Source: QHXN01 sp032162705 (GTDB lineage: Bacteria > Acidobacteriota > Blastocatellia > Pyrinomonadales > Pyrinomonadaceae). From it: a DNA stretch of 64,000 nucleotides. Below, piece by piece: positions 1 to 9,175 of this stretch. Positions within the stretch are counted from its first letter, which is position 1; every line of letters starts with the position of its first letter. The DNA lies in NCBI GenBank assembly GCA_032162705.1, contig JAVRON010000082.1:1-64000 (forward strand). The letters run 5' to 3'. The translations under genes were made by a program, and so were the position numbers. Under the pieces are notes generated by a model that saw only the letters and a list, made by a program, of their open reading frames with translations, did no database searches and was not told where the DNA came from.

Positions 1-127
1 TCTTCGGGTTATGCTTGGCTAAGACTTTCGTGATCGCCGCGGTTAAAGTCGTCTTCCCGTGATCGACGTGCCCGATGGTACCGATGTTGACGTGCGGCTT
101 CGACCGGTCAAACTTCTCCTTCGCCAT
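1..127 (-). CDS. tuf: Elongation factor Tu, N-terminal fragment (cut by window edge)
   Basis: Reading leftwards from the ATG at 127 gives 42 residues of EF-Tu, including MAKEKFDRSKPHVNIGTIGH followed by the P-loop GHVDHGKT. EF-Tu is the GTPase that brings aminoacyl-tRNA to the ribosome. The rest of the gene lies left of the window. It follows four tRNA genes on the same strand, the arrangement known from the thrU-tyrU-glyT-thrT-tufB transcript of E. coli, so co-transcription from the promoter near 700 is likely. The identification is secure even though only the 5' end is visible. Confidence 0.97.
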   Translation of the reverse strand, partial: MAKEKFDRSKPHVNIGTIGHVDHGKTTLTAAITKVLAKHNPK

Positions 128-170
128 TTCCCTGTTGCCTCTTCCTGGTTAAGTTCTAACGTTTAGCTCA

Positions 171-242
171 AGCCCGAGATGGGATTTGAACCCATGACCT
201 CCTCCTTACCAAGGAGGCGCTCTACCCCTGAGCTACTCGGGC
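171..242 (-). tRNA. tRNA-Thr(GGT)
   Basis: The cloverleaf reads on the minus strand: acceptor GCCCGAG paired with CTCGGGC, and anticodon stem CCTCC/GGAGG around the loop TTGGTAA, giving anticodon GGT. CCA is not encoded. It is the last tRNA before tuf, 44 bp from the tuf start. Confidence 0.95.
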
Positions 243-281
243 GCGACAAAAATGCTCGCTCGCACAATTGACCGAAAGCTT

Positions 282-357
282 TGGAGCGGGAGACGAGGCT
301 CGAACTCGCGACCCTCAGCTTGGAAGGCTGATGCTCTACCAACTGAGCTACTCCCGC
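282..357 (-). tRNA. tRNA-Gly(TCC)
   Basis: Minus-strand cloverleaf with acceptor GCGGGAG/CTCCCGC, anticodon loop CTTCCAA (anticodon TCC) and encoded 3' CCA at 282-284. Third tRNA of the tRNA-tuf operon. Confidence 0.95.
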
Positions 358-364
358 CCAATCG

Positions 365-447
365 TTAGAGGTCGGAGGTTAGAGGTCAGAGGTCAGTAAA
401 AGCATTCCGCCTCAACTGACCTCTGACCTCCGACCTCTAAGCTCTAA
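365..447. repeat. Imperfect palindrome between tRNA-Tyr and tRNA-Gly
   Basis: The left arm (365-397) is made of TTAGAGGTC and AGAGGTCAG words. The right arm (415-447) is its near reverse complement. The transcript would form a long hairpin between two tRNAs of the same operon, so it could act as a processing signal. It has the same design as the other intergenic palindromes in this window: arms made of short repeated words. Confidence 0.75.
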
Positions 448-452
448 TGACA

Positions 453-540
453 TGGTGCAGGGGGTAGGATTCGAACCTACGTACGGCTTTCGCCGGCCGG
501 GTTTACAGCCCGGTGCCATTAACCACTCGACCACCCCTGC
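453..540 (-). tRNA. tRNA-Tyr(GTA)
   Basis: Class II tRNA of 88 nt with a long variable arm (GCCGGCGAAAGCCG). Acceptor GCAGGGG/CCCCTGC, anticodon loop containing GTA, encoded CCA at 453-455. Second tRNA of the operon. Confidence 0.95.
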
Positions 541-559
541 TGATGTCAAAAACCAGACA

Positions 560-632
560 AGCCGGCGAAGGGACTTGAACCCCCGACCCTCTGATTACAA
601 ATCAGATGCTCTACCAACTGAGCTACGCCGGC
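560..632 (-). tRNA. tRNA-Thr(TGT)
   Basis: Acceptor GCCGGCG/CGCCGGC, anticodon stem CTGAT/ATCAG around TTGTA with anticodon TGT. CCA is not encoded. First tRNA of the operon. The window carries two further threonine isoacceptors, GGT here and CGT at 17518. Confidence 0.94.
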
Positions 633-673
633 CTATGTACGGTGAACAATCCGTGGCTTCCGGCAAAACATGA

Positions 674-702
674 ATACTAGCAACGCCTTCTGGAAAAGGC
701 AA
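674..702 (-). promoter_or_regulatory. Probable promoter of the tRNA-tuf operon
   Basis: On the minus strand TTGCCT is followed after 17 bp by TAGTAT, with an upstream TG (TGCTAGTAT) making an extended -10. It ends about 41 bp before the first tRNA. The rest of the gap 633-938 shows no convincing gene. Confidence 0.5.
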
Positions 703-938
703 GCCGCTGACGGTGGGATACCGCGACGCCCTATCATCCCCGCACAGAACAAACTTGTTGACGCTGCTGCGCGCCAGACAGTAGGATGGAAAGTGCCCGC
801 AACGGTCGGCCCCCGCAACGGGGATAGCCGCCTCCCGCGCCTCTTCAAAAGCCCCGCTTTACCGCTGAAAAACTTCAGGCACGAACGACCTTCGGATTCA
901 GGACACCTTTGATGCAACAATCACACAAGGAGATTCCC

Positions 939-1964
939 GTGCGTAGCTACGACACGCTTCCAACCTGCAAAGTGCTTTTGCTGATGCCGGTACTTCTATT
1001 TTGCGCCTCCGCCCCGAGTCCGGCAAGCGGACAGACGGGCAGCCCGCGCGCCGCACAACAACGCCCGCAAAGCCCGACAGTCTTCTACCCGGAGGCGCGG
1101 AAACCCGCACCGGCCGCGCGCCCGAGCGAGGCCGCGTGCGGCGGTTTTATCGAGCAGACGCCGCCGGCCAACCAAATCCAGATCGTCGGCGCGGAACAGG
1201 AGCGCGAGCGTCGCGTGTTCGGCCAGGGCGAAATGGTCTTCATCGATGCTGGCGCGCAACAGGGCTTGAAGGTCGGGCAGGAGTTCTCTGTCGTGCGGCC
1301 ACGCGGCCAGTTCCACTCGAAGTTCTCGCACAAGGGCGGGTCTCTCGGAGTCTACACGCAGGAGGTTGGAATGCTGCGCGTCGTGCGTATACGCGAGCGC
1401 TCGTCCGTAGCCGAGGTCGTCACGGCGTGCAGTGATCTTCGGTTCGGCGATCTTCTGCGTCCCGCACAGCCGCGCGACGTTCCCGCGGGCCGCGCGGAAG
1501 CCAATCTCGACCGCTTTGCGGAGCCGACCGGCAAACAGACGGGCCGCATCGTGCTCGCGCGAGACGGGCACGAGATGGTCTCGCGCGACGATGTCGTCTT
1601 TATCGATTTAGGTGCGGAGGACAACGTCAAAGTCGGCGACTATCTGACCGTCTTCCGGCCCGAAGGCCACGGCACACTCGTCAACTACGGCGACGAGATT
1701 GCGGCCAACGCTCGCAGGGGCTTCGAGAGCGATGCGCTACGCGGTGGAGGCTTCTCCAGTCAAGCGCAACGCGTCAAGGATGTTGACGGCTCGAAGTTCG
1801 GCGCGACGGTCAAGACGCCTTCGATCAAGCGCCAACGCCCGTCCGTTCCGCGCAAAGTCGTCGGCGAGATCGTCGTCCTGCGTGTCGAGGGGCGCACTGC
1901 CGTCGCCGTCGTCACGCGCGTCGCGCAGGAGATTTATACAGGCGATGCGGTCGAAATACAGTAG
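939..1964 (+). CDS. Exported protein with two related repeat domains
   Basis: The GTG at 939 is preferred because ACAAGGAG lies 6 bp upstream; an ATG at 912 has no such site. The product is 341 residues with an N-terminal signal peptide (hydrophobic stretch VLLLMPVLLFCASA, then SGQTG). Two related segments follow. Each has the pattern VFID-G-(5)-VG followed by a strand and RP, as in VFIDAGAQQGLKVGQEF and VFIDLGAEDNVKVGDYL, and a later AVVTRV...GD strand. The spacing resembles small beta domains of the FlgT C-terminal type, but that is a loose similarity by eye. There is no enzymatic motif. A periplasmic or cell-envelope role is likely; the function is unknown. Confidence 0.82.
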   Translation: MRSYDTLPTCKVLLLMPVLLFCASAPSPASGQTGSPRAAQQRPQSPTVFYPEARKPAPAARPSEAACGGFIEQTPPANQIQIVGAEQERERRVFGQGEMVFIDAGAQQGLKVGQEFSVVRPRGQFHSKFSHKGGSLGVYTQEVGMLRVVRIRERSSVAEVVTACSDLRFGDLLRPAQPRDVPAGRAEANLDRFAEPTGKQTGRIVLARDGHEMVSRDDVVFIDLGAEDNVKVGDYLTVFRPEGHGTLVNYGDEIAANARRGFESDALRGGGFSSQAQRVKDVDGSKFGATVKTPSIKRQRPSVPRKVVGEIVVLRVEGRTAVAVVTRVAQEIYTGDAVEIQ

Positions 1965-2014
1965 CCGGACAACGCGGCCCGCATAGAACACTTTTCAGAT
2001 GAGATAAGGATATG

Positions 2015-2129
2015 AGGCGGAAGCCCGACCGTGAGGGAGGGCGTATAGATTTCATTAGGGTGTAGAGCCTTTATCAAGGAGGCGGCTGGCGAGAGTTGAG
2101 ACGCCCGCCCTCACGGTCGGGCTTCCGCC
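2015..2129. repeat. Palindrome of the CCCGACCGTGAGGGAGGGC family
   Basis: The left arm 2015-2044 (GCGGAAGCCCGACCGTGAGG, then GAGGGCGT) matches the right arm 2100-2129 as an inverted repeat, with about 55 bp between them. A second copy of the same arm sequence flanks 11991-12111. It lies between convergent genes. Confidence 0.85.
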
Positions 2130-2150
2130 CCCGCGCCCGCGCCCTTCTCT

Positions 2151-2195
2151 GTGTCCGCCTTCTCTACTCTTAACTTGTGTCCGCCTTCTCTAACC
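2151..2195. repeat. 26-bp tandem duplication at the pgsA stop codon
   Basis: GTGTCCGCCTTCTCTA occurs at 2151 and again at 2177. The second copy contains the pgsA stop (complement of CTA at 2190-2192). One of several stop-codon duplications in the window. Confidence 0.7.
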
Positions 2196-2942
2196 TTGAG
2201 AGGTCGGCGTGGGCGTAGCGGCCTGCGCGAGTGTGGCGCGTGCGGCCTCGCGCTCGCCCGCAGCGCGGTCGAGGGCTGCGCGGTAGAAGGCTAGGAAGTA
2301 TTGATACATCGAGAGGCAGGCCGAGAACACGACGACCCAGAGCATCGCGCGACCAGCCGTATAGAGAAGCACCTGCCAGTCAGTCCCCGTCACGACCCCT
2401 GCCTGGAAGAGGTGGCCGAGCGCATCGCGCAGCTCCGGCACAGTCCAGAACTGTATCGCCGGGAACGCGCGCCCGAAGTTCGCCACGGGTGGCTCGCCGC
2501 CTGTGCTCGACGCGATGAGGAGCGCGACCGCCGCGACCTGCGCGCCCATCTTGAACTTCCCCATCTTCGACGCGGAGATGATCATCCCGTCGGCGGCGGC
2601 CACAGACCTCAAACCCGACACGGCGAACTCACGCCCGACGATGAGACAGACGGCCCACGCGGGCGCGAGCCTGTTCTCGACGAGCGAGATGAGCGCGGCG
2701 CTGATGAGCAATTTGTCCGCGATGGGGTCGAGCAAGATGCCGAAGCGTGAAATCTGGCTGCGCCGTCGCGCGATGTGTCCGTCGAGGTAGTCAGTAGCTG
2801 CCGCGCCGAGAAAGAGCGCGACGCCGAGCAGGTGTCGCTGGACGCCGAACCAGTTCTCCGAAAACGGAGTGAGCAGCACGACGACGAGGACGGGGACGAC
2901 GAAGATGCGCGATATCGTCAGTGCGTTCGGAAGATTAAGCAC
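2190..2942 (-). CDS. pgsA: CDP-diacylglycerol--glycerol-3-phosphate 3-phosphatidyltransferase
   Basis: A 250-residue integral membrane enzyme that makes phosphatidylglycerol-phosphate from CDP-diacylglycerol and glycerol-3-phosphate, the committed step to phosphatidylglycerol and cardiolipin. The CDP-alcohol phosphatidyltransferase signature DGxxAR-x8-G-x3-D-x3-D is complete (D54, G55, A58, R59, G68, D72, D76). Several hydrophobic helices follow. The C-terminal tail (about residues 190-250) is longer than in many PgsA proteins and ends in a helical Ala/Arg/Glu-rich stretch. It is transcribed away from uvrA from its own promoter. PgsA rather than another CDP-alcohol transferase is inferred from length and overall resemblance. 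Confidence 0.9.
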   Translation of the reverse strand: MLNLPNALTISRIFVVPVLVVVLLTPFSENWFGVQRHLLGVALFLGAAATDYLDGHIARRRSQISRFGILLDPIADKLLISAALISLVENRLAPAWAVCLIVGREFAVSGLRSVAAADGMIISASKMGKFKMGAQVAAVALLIASSTGGEPPVANFGRAFPAIQFWTVPELRDALGHLFQAGVVTGTDWQVLLYTAGRAMLWVVVFSACLSMYQYFLAFYRAALDRAAGEREAARATLAQAATPTPTSQG

Positions 2943-3015
2943 GACCCTCCCCTGCTCCCTCTCGTCTTGGCTGTTCGGCCTGATCGCCCGCCTGCCTCTT
3001 AAAGCTACGCAGCGA

Positions 3016-3045
3016 AGTGTAGGAGTCGCGCGCGCGGGGTGTCAA
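3016..3045 (-). promoter_or_regulatory. Promoter of pgsA
   Basis: Minus strand: perfect -35 TTGACA, 18 bp spacer, -10 TACACT, about 75 bp upstream of the pgsA start. It is back-to-back with the uvrA promoter, with 21 bp between them. Confidence 0.65.
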
Positions 3046-3066
3046 GATAGACTTCGAGCACCCTGC

Positions 3067-3095
3067 TTGCCCGCCCCGCGCGAGTCGTTTACAAT
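3067..3095 (+). promoter_or_regulatory. Promoter of uvrA
   Basis: TTGCCC, 17 bp, TACAAT; the -10 ends 59 bp before the uvrA ATG. No recognisable LexA operator could be defined here, so SOS control cannot be judged. Confidence 0.55.
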
Positions 3096-3154
3096 CATCG
3101 TTTCCGCGTAGCGCCGGATTCTCCACTGTAGTGCTCGCGGACGGATTGTAGGCA

Positions 3155-6085
<2,931 letters not shown>

Positions 6086-6170
6086 TATACTTTCAGTACC
6101 AATCGACAGCTACAAGCTATCCCTAAACCATGAATTTCGTCCTTATTTTATGAGCAGTTTTTGAGATTTA

Positions 6171-6262
6171 GGATGAGTTCTAAGATTTTTAGATTTCAAA
6201 GATTTTTAGATTTCAAATTTCAAATCTGAAATTCTTTTATCCTGTTCATCCTGTCCATCCCT
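6171..6262. repeat. AT-rich word repeat in the uvrA-6306 gap
   Basis: AGATTTTTAGATTTCAA is repeated in tandem, then pairs as an inverted repeat with AAATCTGAAAT. It is followed by CCTGTTCATCCTGTCCATCC, itself a repeated 10-mer. Similar AATCTGAAATCTGAAATTT words form the centre of the palindrome at 56221. Its AT content contrasts sharply with the surroundings. Confidence 0.6.
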
Positions 6263-6305
6263 GTTGATTATTCCTGAGCGGCTTTCTAAGGAGCGCTACA
6301 ATCCT

Positions 6306-7271
6306 ATGTCAATCTACAAAGACATCGAGCCGCTCGGCCTTGAAGGCGTGAACACGTACCCTCTCTCCGAGCGTCCGAGCAAGGTCGCGTTCGGCGACTT
6401 CGCCCGGGCCTTCGGCGAAGACGCAAGCTTGCGCGACTTCCTCTCGGCGCTGCCGAACATTCTGGCCGTGCAATCTCTCCGTGAAGTTGCCGCACGAATG
6501 CGACGCGCTCGCGCGCTTGGCCGTCCCGTCATCTGGGGCATCGGCGGGCACGTCGTCAAGACCGGACTCGCGCCGCTCATCATCGACCTCATGCGCCGCG
6601 GGTTCGTCTCCGCCATCGCCGCCAATGGCTCCGTGCTCGTCCACGATGCGGAGGTCGCGCTCGTCGGCTCGACCTCCGAAGACGTTGACGCTTCTTTAGG
6701 CGCGGGCGCTTTCGGCGCAGCCGACGAGACCGGGAGACTCTTGAACGAGGCCGCACGCGAGGGAGCACTTGGCGGGATAGGCCTGGGCGAGGCGTTGGGG
6801 GGCGCGCTCGTCGCTTTGAACCCGAAGCACGCGGAGCTTTCGCTGCTCTGCGCCGCGTATCGCGCGCGCGTTCCCTTCACCGCGCACGTCGCCATCGGGA
6901 CGGACATCGCACACTTCCATCCGCATGCCGACGGCGCGGCCATAGGCGCAACCACACACACGGACTTCCGCCTGCTCTCGGAGTTAGTGAGGCGTCTCGA
7001 CGGCGGCGGCGTCTACCTCAACATCGGCTCGGCGGTCATCCTGCCGGAAGTCTTTCTCAAGTGCGTCACGCTCGTACGCAACCTCGGCCACGCGCTCGAA
7101 GACTTCACGACGGCCAACTTCGACTTCATACAGTCATACCGCCCGCTCACAAACGTCGTCCGCCGCCCCACGAGCGGAGGCGCGGGCCGCGGCTTCTCCA
7201 TCACAGGACATCACGAGCTGACGATCCCGCTCCTCGCCGCCGAACTCCTCTGCGGCAACGCCGGAGAGTAA
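6306..7271 (+). CDS. Deoxyhypusine synthase-family protein
   Basis: 321 residues from the ATG at 6306 (AAGGAG 12 bp upstream). The N-terminal half carries the NAD-binding features of the DHS fold: GGHVVKTGLAPLIIDLMRRG, a loop like ANGSVLVHDAEVALVG, then TSEDV and FGAADETGR-LNEA. Eukaryotic and archaeal DHS transfers an aminobutyl group from spermidine to eIF5A/aIF5A, and some bacterial relatives make homospermidine. I cannot find the active-site WGK segment near the C-terminus. The corresponding stretch reads RRPTSGGAGRGFSITGHHE, then the family-like PLLAAELL. Bacteria have no hypusine, so the substrate is unknown and the usual lysine chemistry may be lost. No polyamine gene lies nearby. Confidence 0.68.
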   Translation: MSIYKDIEPLGLEGVNTYPLSERPSKVAFGDFARAFGEDASLRDFLSALPNILAVQSLREVAARMRRARALGRPVIWGIGGHVVKTGLAPLIIDLMRRGFVSAIAANGSVLVHDAEVALVGSTSEDVDASLGAGAFGAADETGRLLNEAAREGALGGIGLGEALGGALVALNPKHAELSLLCAAYRARVPFTAHVAIGTDIAHFHPHADGAAIGATTHTDFRLLSELVRRLDGGGVYLNIGSAVILPEVFLKCVTLVRNLGHALEDFTTANFDFIQSYRPLTNVVRRPTSGGAGRGFSITGHHELTIPLLAAELLCGNAGE

Positions 7272-7533
7272 TAGACCTCTTGCGAAAGTCCCGGAGGGAC
7301 GGTCGAAAGTAGCCCAGGGATTTATCGCTGGGCACGGGCGAGCGTTCTGTGTTTGAGTCTCGTAGGGACGGCTGAATTCTCCGGGGTGTTAACCCACTGC
7401 GATTAATGTCAGCCGTCCCTACGGGACTTGGATATTTCTTCCCGCCTTATCCCCAGCGATAAATCGTTGGGCTATTCTCAACTGCCCCTCCGGGACAAAG
7501 AGATGCGCCGCCAACTTTTGCCAGTGGTCTAAT
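7272..7533. mobile_element. MITE-like composite palindrome with terminal inverted repeats
   Basis: The outer ends TAGACCTCTTGCGAAAGT (left) and ACTTTTGCCAGTGGTCTA (right) are imperfect inverted repeats of about 18 bp. Inside is a second pair: CCGGAGGGACGG-GTAGCCCAGGGATTTATCG against CGATAAATCGTTGGGCTA-CCCCTCCGGGA. In the middle is a third pair, GTAGGGACGGCTGA / TCAGCCGTCCCTAC. There is no transposase ORF. From memory, ends of the form TAGACCTCTTGC resemble termini of some insertion sequences; this was not searched. A shorter relative starts at 55686. Confidence 0.6.
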
Positions 7534-7552
7534 CTAAACCGGCCTCGTCTCA

Positions 7553-7671
7553 ATACTCTGCTCCTGATACTTACCTACTCTGCTCTTGATACTCCGCTCT
7601 CCACACTCTGCCTGCTCTCGACACTCTGATCTTCACACTCTGATCTTCACACTCTGCTCTCGACACTCTCG
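7553..7671. repeat. Degenerate 14-bp direct repeats (ACTCTGATCTTCAC type)
   Basis: Two exact copies of ACTCTGATCTTCAC stand in tandem near 7623-7650, surrounded by variants such as ACTCTGCTCTCGAC and TACTCTGCTCTTGA. There are about eight units. It is noncoding and pyrimidine-biased on this strand. Confidence 0.65.
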
Positions 7672-7686
7672 CCGAGTTCTTTCCGG

Positions 7687-7715
7687 TTGACAGCCCAAGA
7701 ACAGTCACATATACT
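7687..7715 (+). promoter_or_regulatory. Strong promoter upstream of the miniature receptor-like gene
   Basis: Perfect TTGACA, 17 bp, TATACT. The first plausible start codon is at 7955, leaving a leader of about 230 nt that contains a small hairpin (ATTGAAAACGGATTTCAAT near 7733). Confidence 0.65.
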
Positions 7716-7862
7716 TCTACTGAAATTGAAAACGGATTTCAATTCTATCACCCCCCTCCTTTAATTCCCTGAGCTTGAAAAGGTGGATTAATAAAGCAAA
7801 AGAGCACGCGCGGCCCCCTCCCTGGCAGAACCAACCGCGCGAGCCTAGCCGGTAGACACGGC

Positions 7863-7912
7863 GGCTGACCGACCATTTCGCATTCGTGGCTGAGCGACCG
7901 TCTCGCATTCTA
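7863..7912. repeat. 25-bp tandem duplication in the leader of 7955
   Basis: Two units beginning GGCTGACCGACC and GGCTGAGCGACC, both ending in TCGCATTC, lie head to tail. The first unit's GGCTGACCGA is also inverted at 7917-7926 (TCGGTCAGCC). Confidence 0.65.
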
Positions 7913-7954
7913 TGTTCGGTCAGCCGAGACCTACAACGTAGAGGCACTCCCGCA

Positions 7955-8428
7955 ATGGCTGACACACCTTCTCCACTTCGCGCCTTCATTCGTCTTGTGC
8001 TGATCGCCTGCGCCTGTCTGTTCGCTTCAAGCCCTGCGAGCGCACAGACCGAAATCACGGCGGGCGTGGGCGGCGACGTCTCGGCTGAAGGGTCGGGTCT
8101 GCCCGTCAACCCCTTGACCGGGCCTGACGACAACGGCGATGGCTATCGTTCAGACCGCCCCGTGGGTCTTGCGCGCAACTCTTTCCGCACGCCTGCGCAG
8201 GCCGCCTTTGATCTATCACTCGCCCGGCGCTTCACGCTCCGCGAAGGATTACGGCTTGAGCTGCGCGGCGAGGTCTTCAACCTTCTCAATCACACGAACT
8301 ACGTCCGTGTGAACAACGTCTACGGCAACACTGCGACGCCCGACGCGAAGTTCCTCGCGCCGCTCGCGGGCGTACAGAACTCCGACCCCGGTCGCCAGTT
8401 CCAGTTCGGCGCGCGGCTGGTCTTCTGA
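7955..8428 (+). CDS. Signal peptide joined to a receptor-like C-terminal beta-barrel end (miniature Oar-like protein)
   Basis: 157 residues from the ATG at 7955. Residues 1-33 look like a signal peptide (hydrophobic LVLIACACLFASSPASA). The rest matches the last ~120 residues typical of Oar-like TonB-dependent receptors of acidobacteria: NPLTGPDDNGDGYRSDRP, RNSFRTPAQAAFDLSLARRF, a strand with EVFNLLNHTNY, and the final strand GRQFQFGARLVF ending in Phe as outer-membrane barrels do. A full receptor is about 1000 residues, so plug and most strands are missing. It may be an internal-deletion remnant or a reduced protein kept alive; the strong promoter favours expression. Only a weak ribosome-binding site is visible. 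Confidence 0.6.
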   Translation: MADTPSPLRAFIRLVLIACACLFASSPASAQTEITAGVGGDVSAEGSGLPVNPLTGPDDNGDGYRSDRPVGLARNSFRTPAQAAFDLSLARRFTLREGLRLELRGEVFNLLNHTNYVRVNNVYGNTATPDAKFLAPLAGVQNSDPGRQFQFGARLVF

Positions 8429-8463
8429 GCTTGCTCTTCAGACGGGCGTATAGCGAAACAAAG

Positions 8464-8556
8464 ATTCACCACAGAGACACAGAGAGCACAGAGAATGCAC
8501 AGAGGGATTCAACTCTCTGTGCCAACACCGTGTCCTCTGTGTCTCGGTGGTGAATA
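8464..8556. repeat. CACAGAG-family palindrome
   Basis: The left arm ATTCACCACAGAGACACAGA pairs with the right arm TCTGTGTCTCGGTGGTGAAT. The centre GCACAGAGGGATTCAACTCT resembles the centres of the copies at 41451, 52098 and 58917. Confidence 0.85.
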
Positions 8557-8618
8557 ATCCTCGCGCTGGTTCCAACTGGAAAGACATCCCGGCCCTGCGT
8601 GAGGCGTCAGGGGCGGCG

Positions 8619-8627
8619 TGTTATACT
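8619..8627 (+). promoter_or_regulatory. Extended -10 element before the DksA-like gene
   Basis: TGTTATACT (TG-N-TATACT) lies 55 bp before the start at 8682. No good -35 is seen at 16-18 bp. Confidence 0.4.
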
Positions 8628-8681
8628 CCCGCGGCTGGCCGAAGCGACATATAAAAAAGCATCACAGGGGGCAATCATTAG

Positions 8682-9062
8682 ATGGATTCCGAGAAGGTGG
8701 AGCACTACCGCAATATTCTGACGCAGCAATTGCGGCAACAGTCGGAGCAGGCACGCGGGAATCAATCGGACGCGCTTGAGATGGCGGGGGCCGACGACGG
8801 TGTCAAGGATGTGGCCGACCAGTCGGTCAAGGACGTGAGTCAGGAGATCGAGTACCGTCTAAGCGAGCGCGCCTCGCAAGGCATCGCCGACATCGATCAG
8901 GCGCTCCTGCGCATCGAAGAGGGCAGCTACGGCGTCTGCGCCCGCTGCGGCAAAGACATCCCCGAGCGCCGCCTCGACGCCCTCCCCACCGCACGCTACG
9001 ACGCCGAGTGCCAGTCCCTCATCGAACAGAACACCGGCGAAGACGAGCACGCCACTCTGTAA
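8682..9062 (+). CDS. DksA/TraR-family regulator with one zinc cysteine replaced
   Basis: 126 residues: a helical coiled-coil-like N-terminal part (1-80), then the DksA/TraR zinc-finger end. The family pattern is C-x2-C-x17-C-x2-C. Here C86, C89 and C110 are present but the third position is D107, giving C-C-D-C. ERRLDALPTARYD matches the family's RRLEARPTA segment. Such proteins bind in the RNA polymerase secondary channel and tune initiation together with ppGpp. Acidic residues that could act at the coiled-coil tip (ADDGVKDVAD) are present. Cys-poor DksA variants are known elsewhere, so loss of one ligand need not abolish function. Confidence 0.85.
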   Translation: MDSEKVEHYRNILTQQLRQQSEQARGNQSDALEMAGADDGVKDVADQSVKDVSQEIEYRLSERASQGIADIDQALLRIEEGSYGVCARCGKDIPERRLDALPTARYDAECQSLIEQNTGEDEHATL

Positions 9063-9174
9063 GCTAGAGGCTAGGGGCTAGGGGCTAGTTAGAAGAACAC
9101 TTCTTAACTAGCCTCTAGCCTCTAGCCTCTAGCCTCTAGCCCCTAGCCCCTAGCCTCTAGCCTCTAGCCTCTAG
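9063..9174. repeat. Heptanucleotide (TAGCCTC/TAGCCCC) array forming a palindrome
   Basis: The left arm CTAGAGGCTAGGGGCTAGGG runs into TTAGAAGAACACTTCTTAA. The right arm is about nine tandem 7-mers of TAGCCTC or TAGCCCC. The two arms are mutual inverted repeats. It lies between the convergent dksA-like and xer genes and may terminate both. Related words bracket the palindrome at 32141. Confidence 0.85.
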
Positions 9175-9175
9175 T

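Noticed and set aside
633..912. Short overlapping frames in the tuf-operon promoter region
   Set aside because: Neither strand shows a ribosome-binding site or family-like sequence; the region is better explained as promoter and spacer.
996..1571. 191-residue minus-strand frame opposite the exported repeat protein
   Set aside because: Antisense shadow of a signal-peptide-bearing gene with a clear ribosome-binding site.
9063..9174. CRISPR-like array
   Set aside because: The units are 7 bp, contiguous and without spacers; no cas genes in the window.
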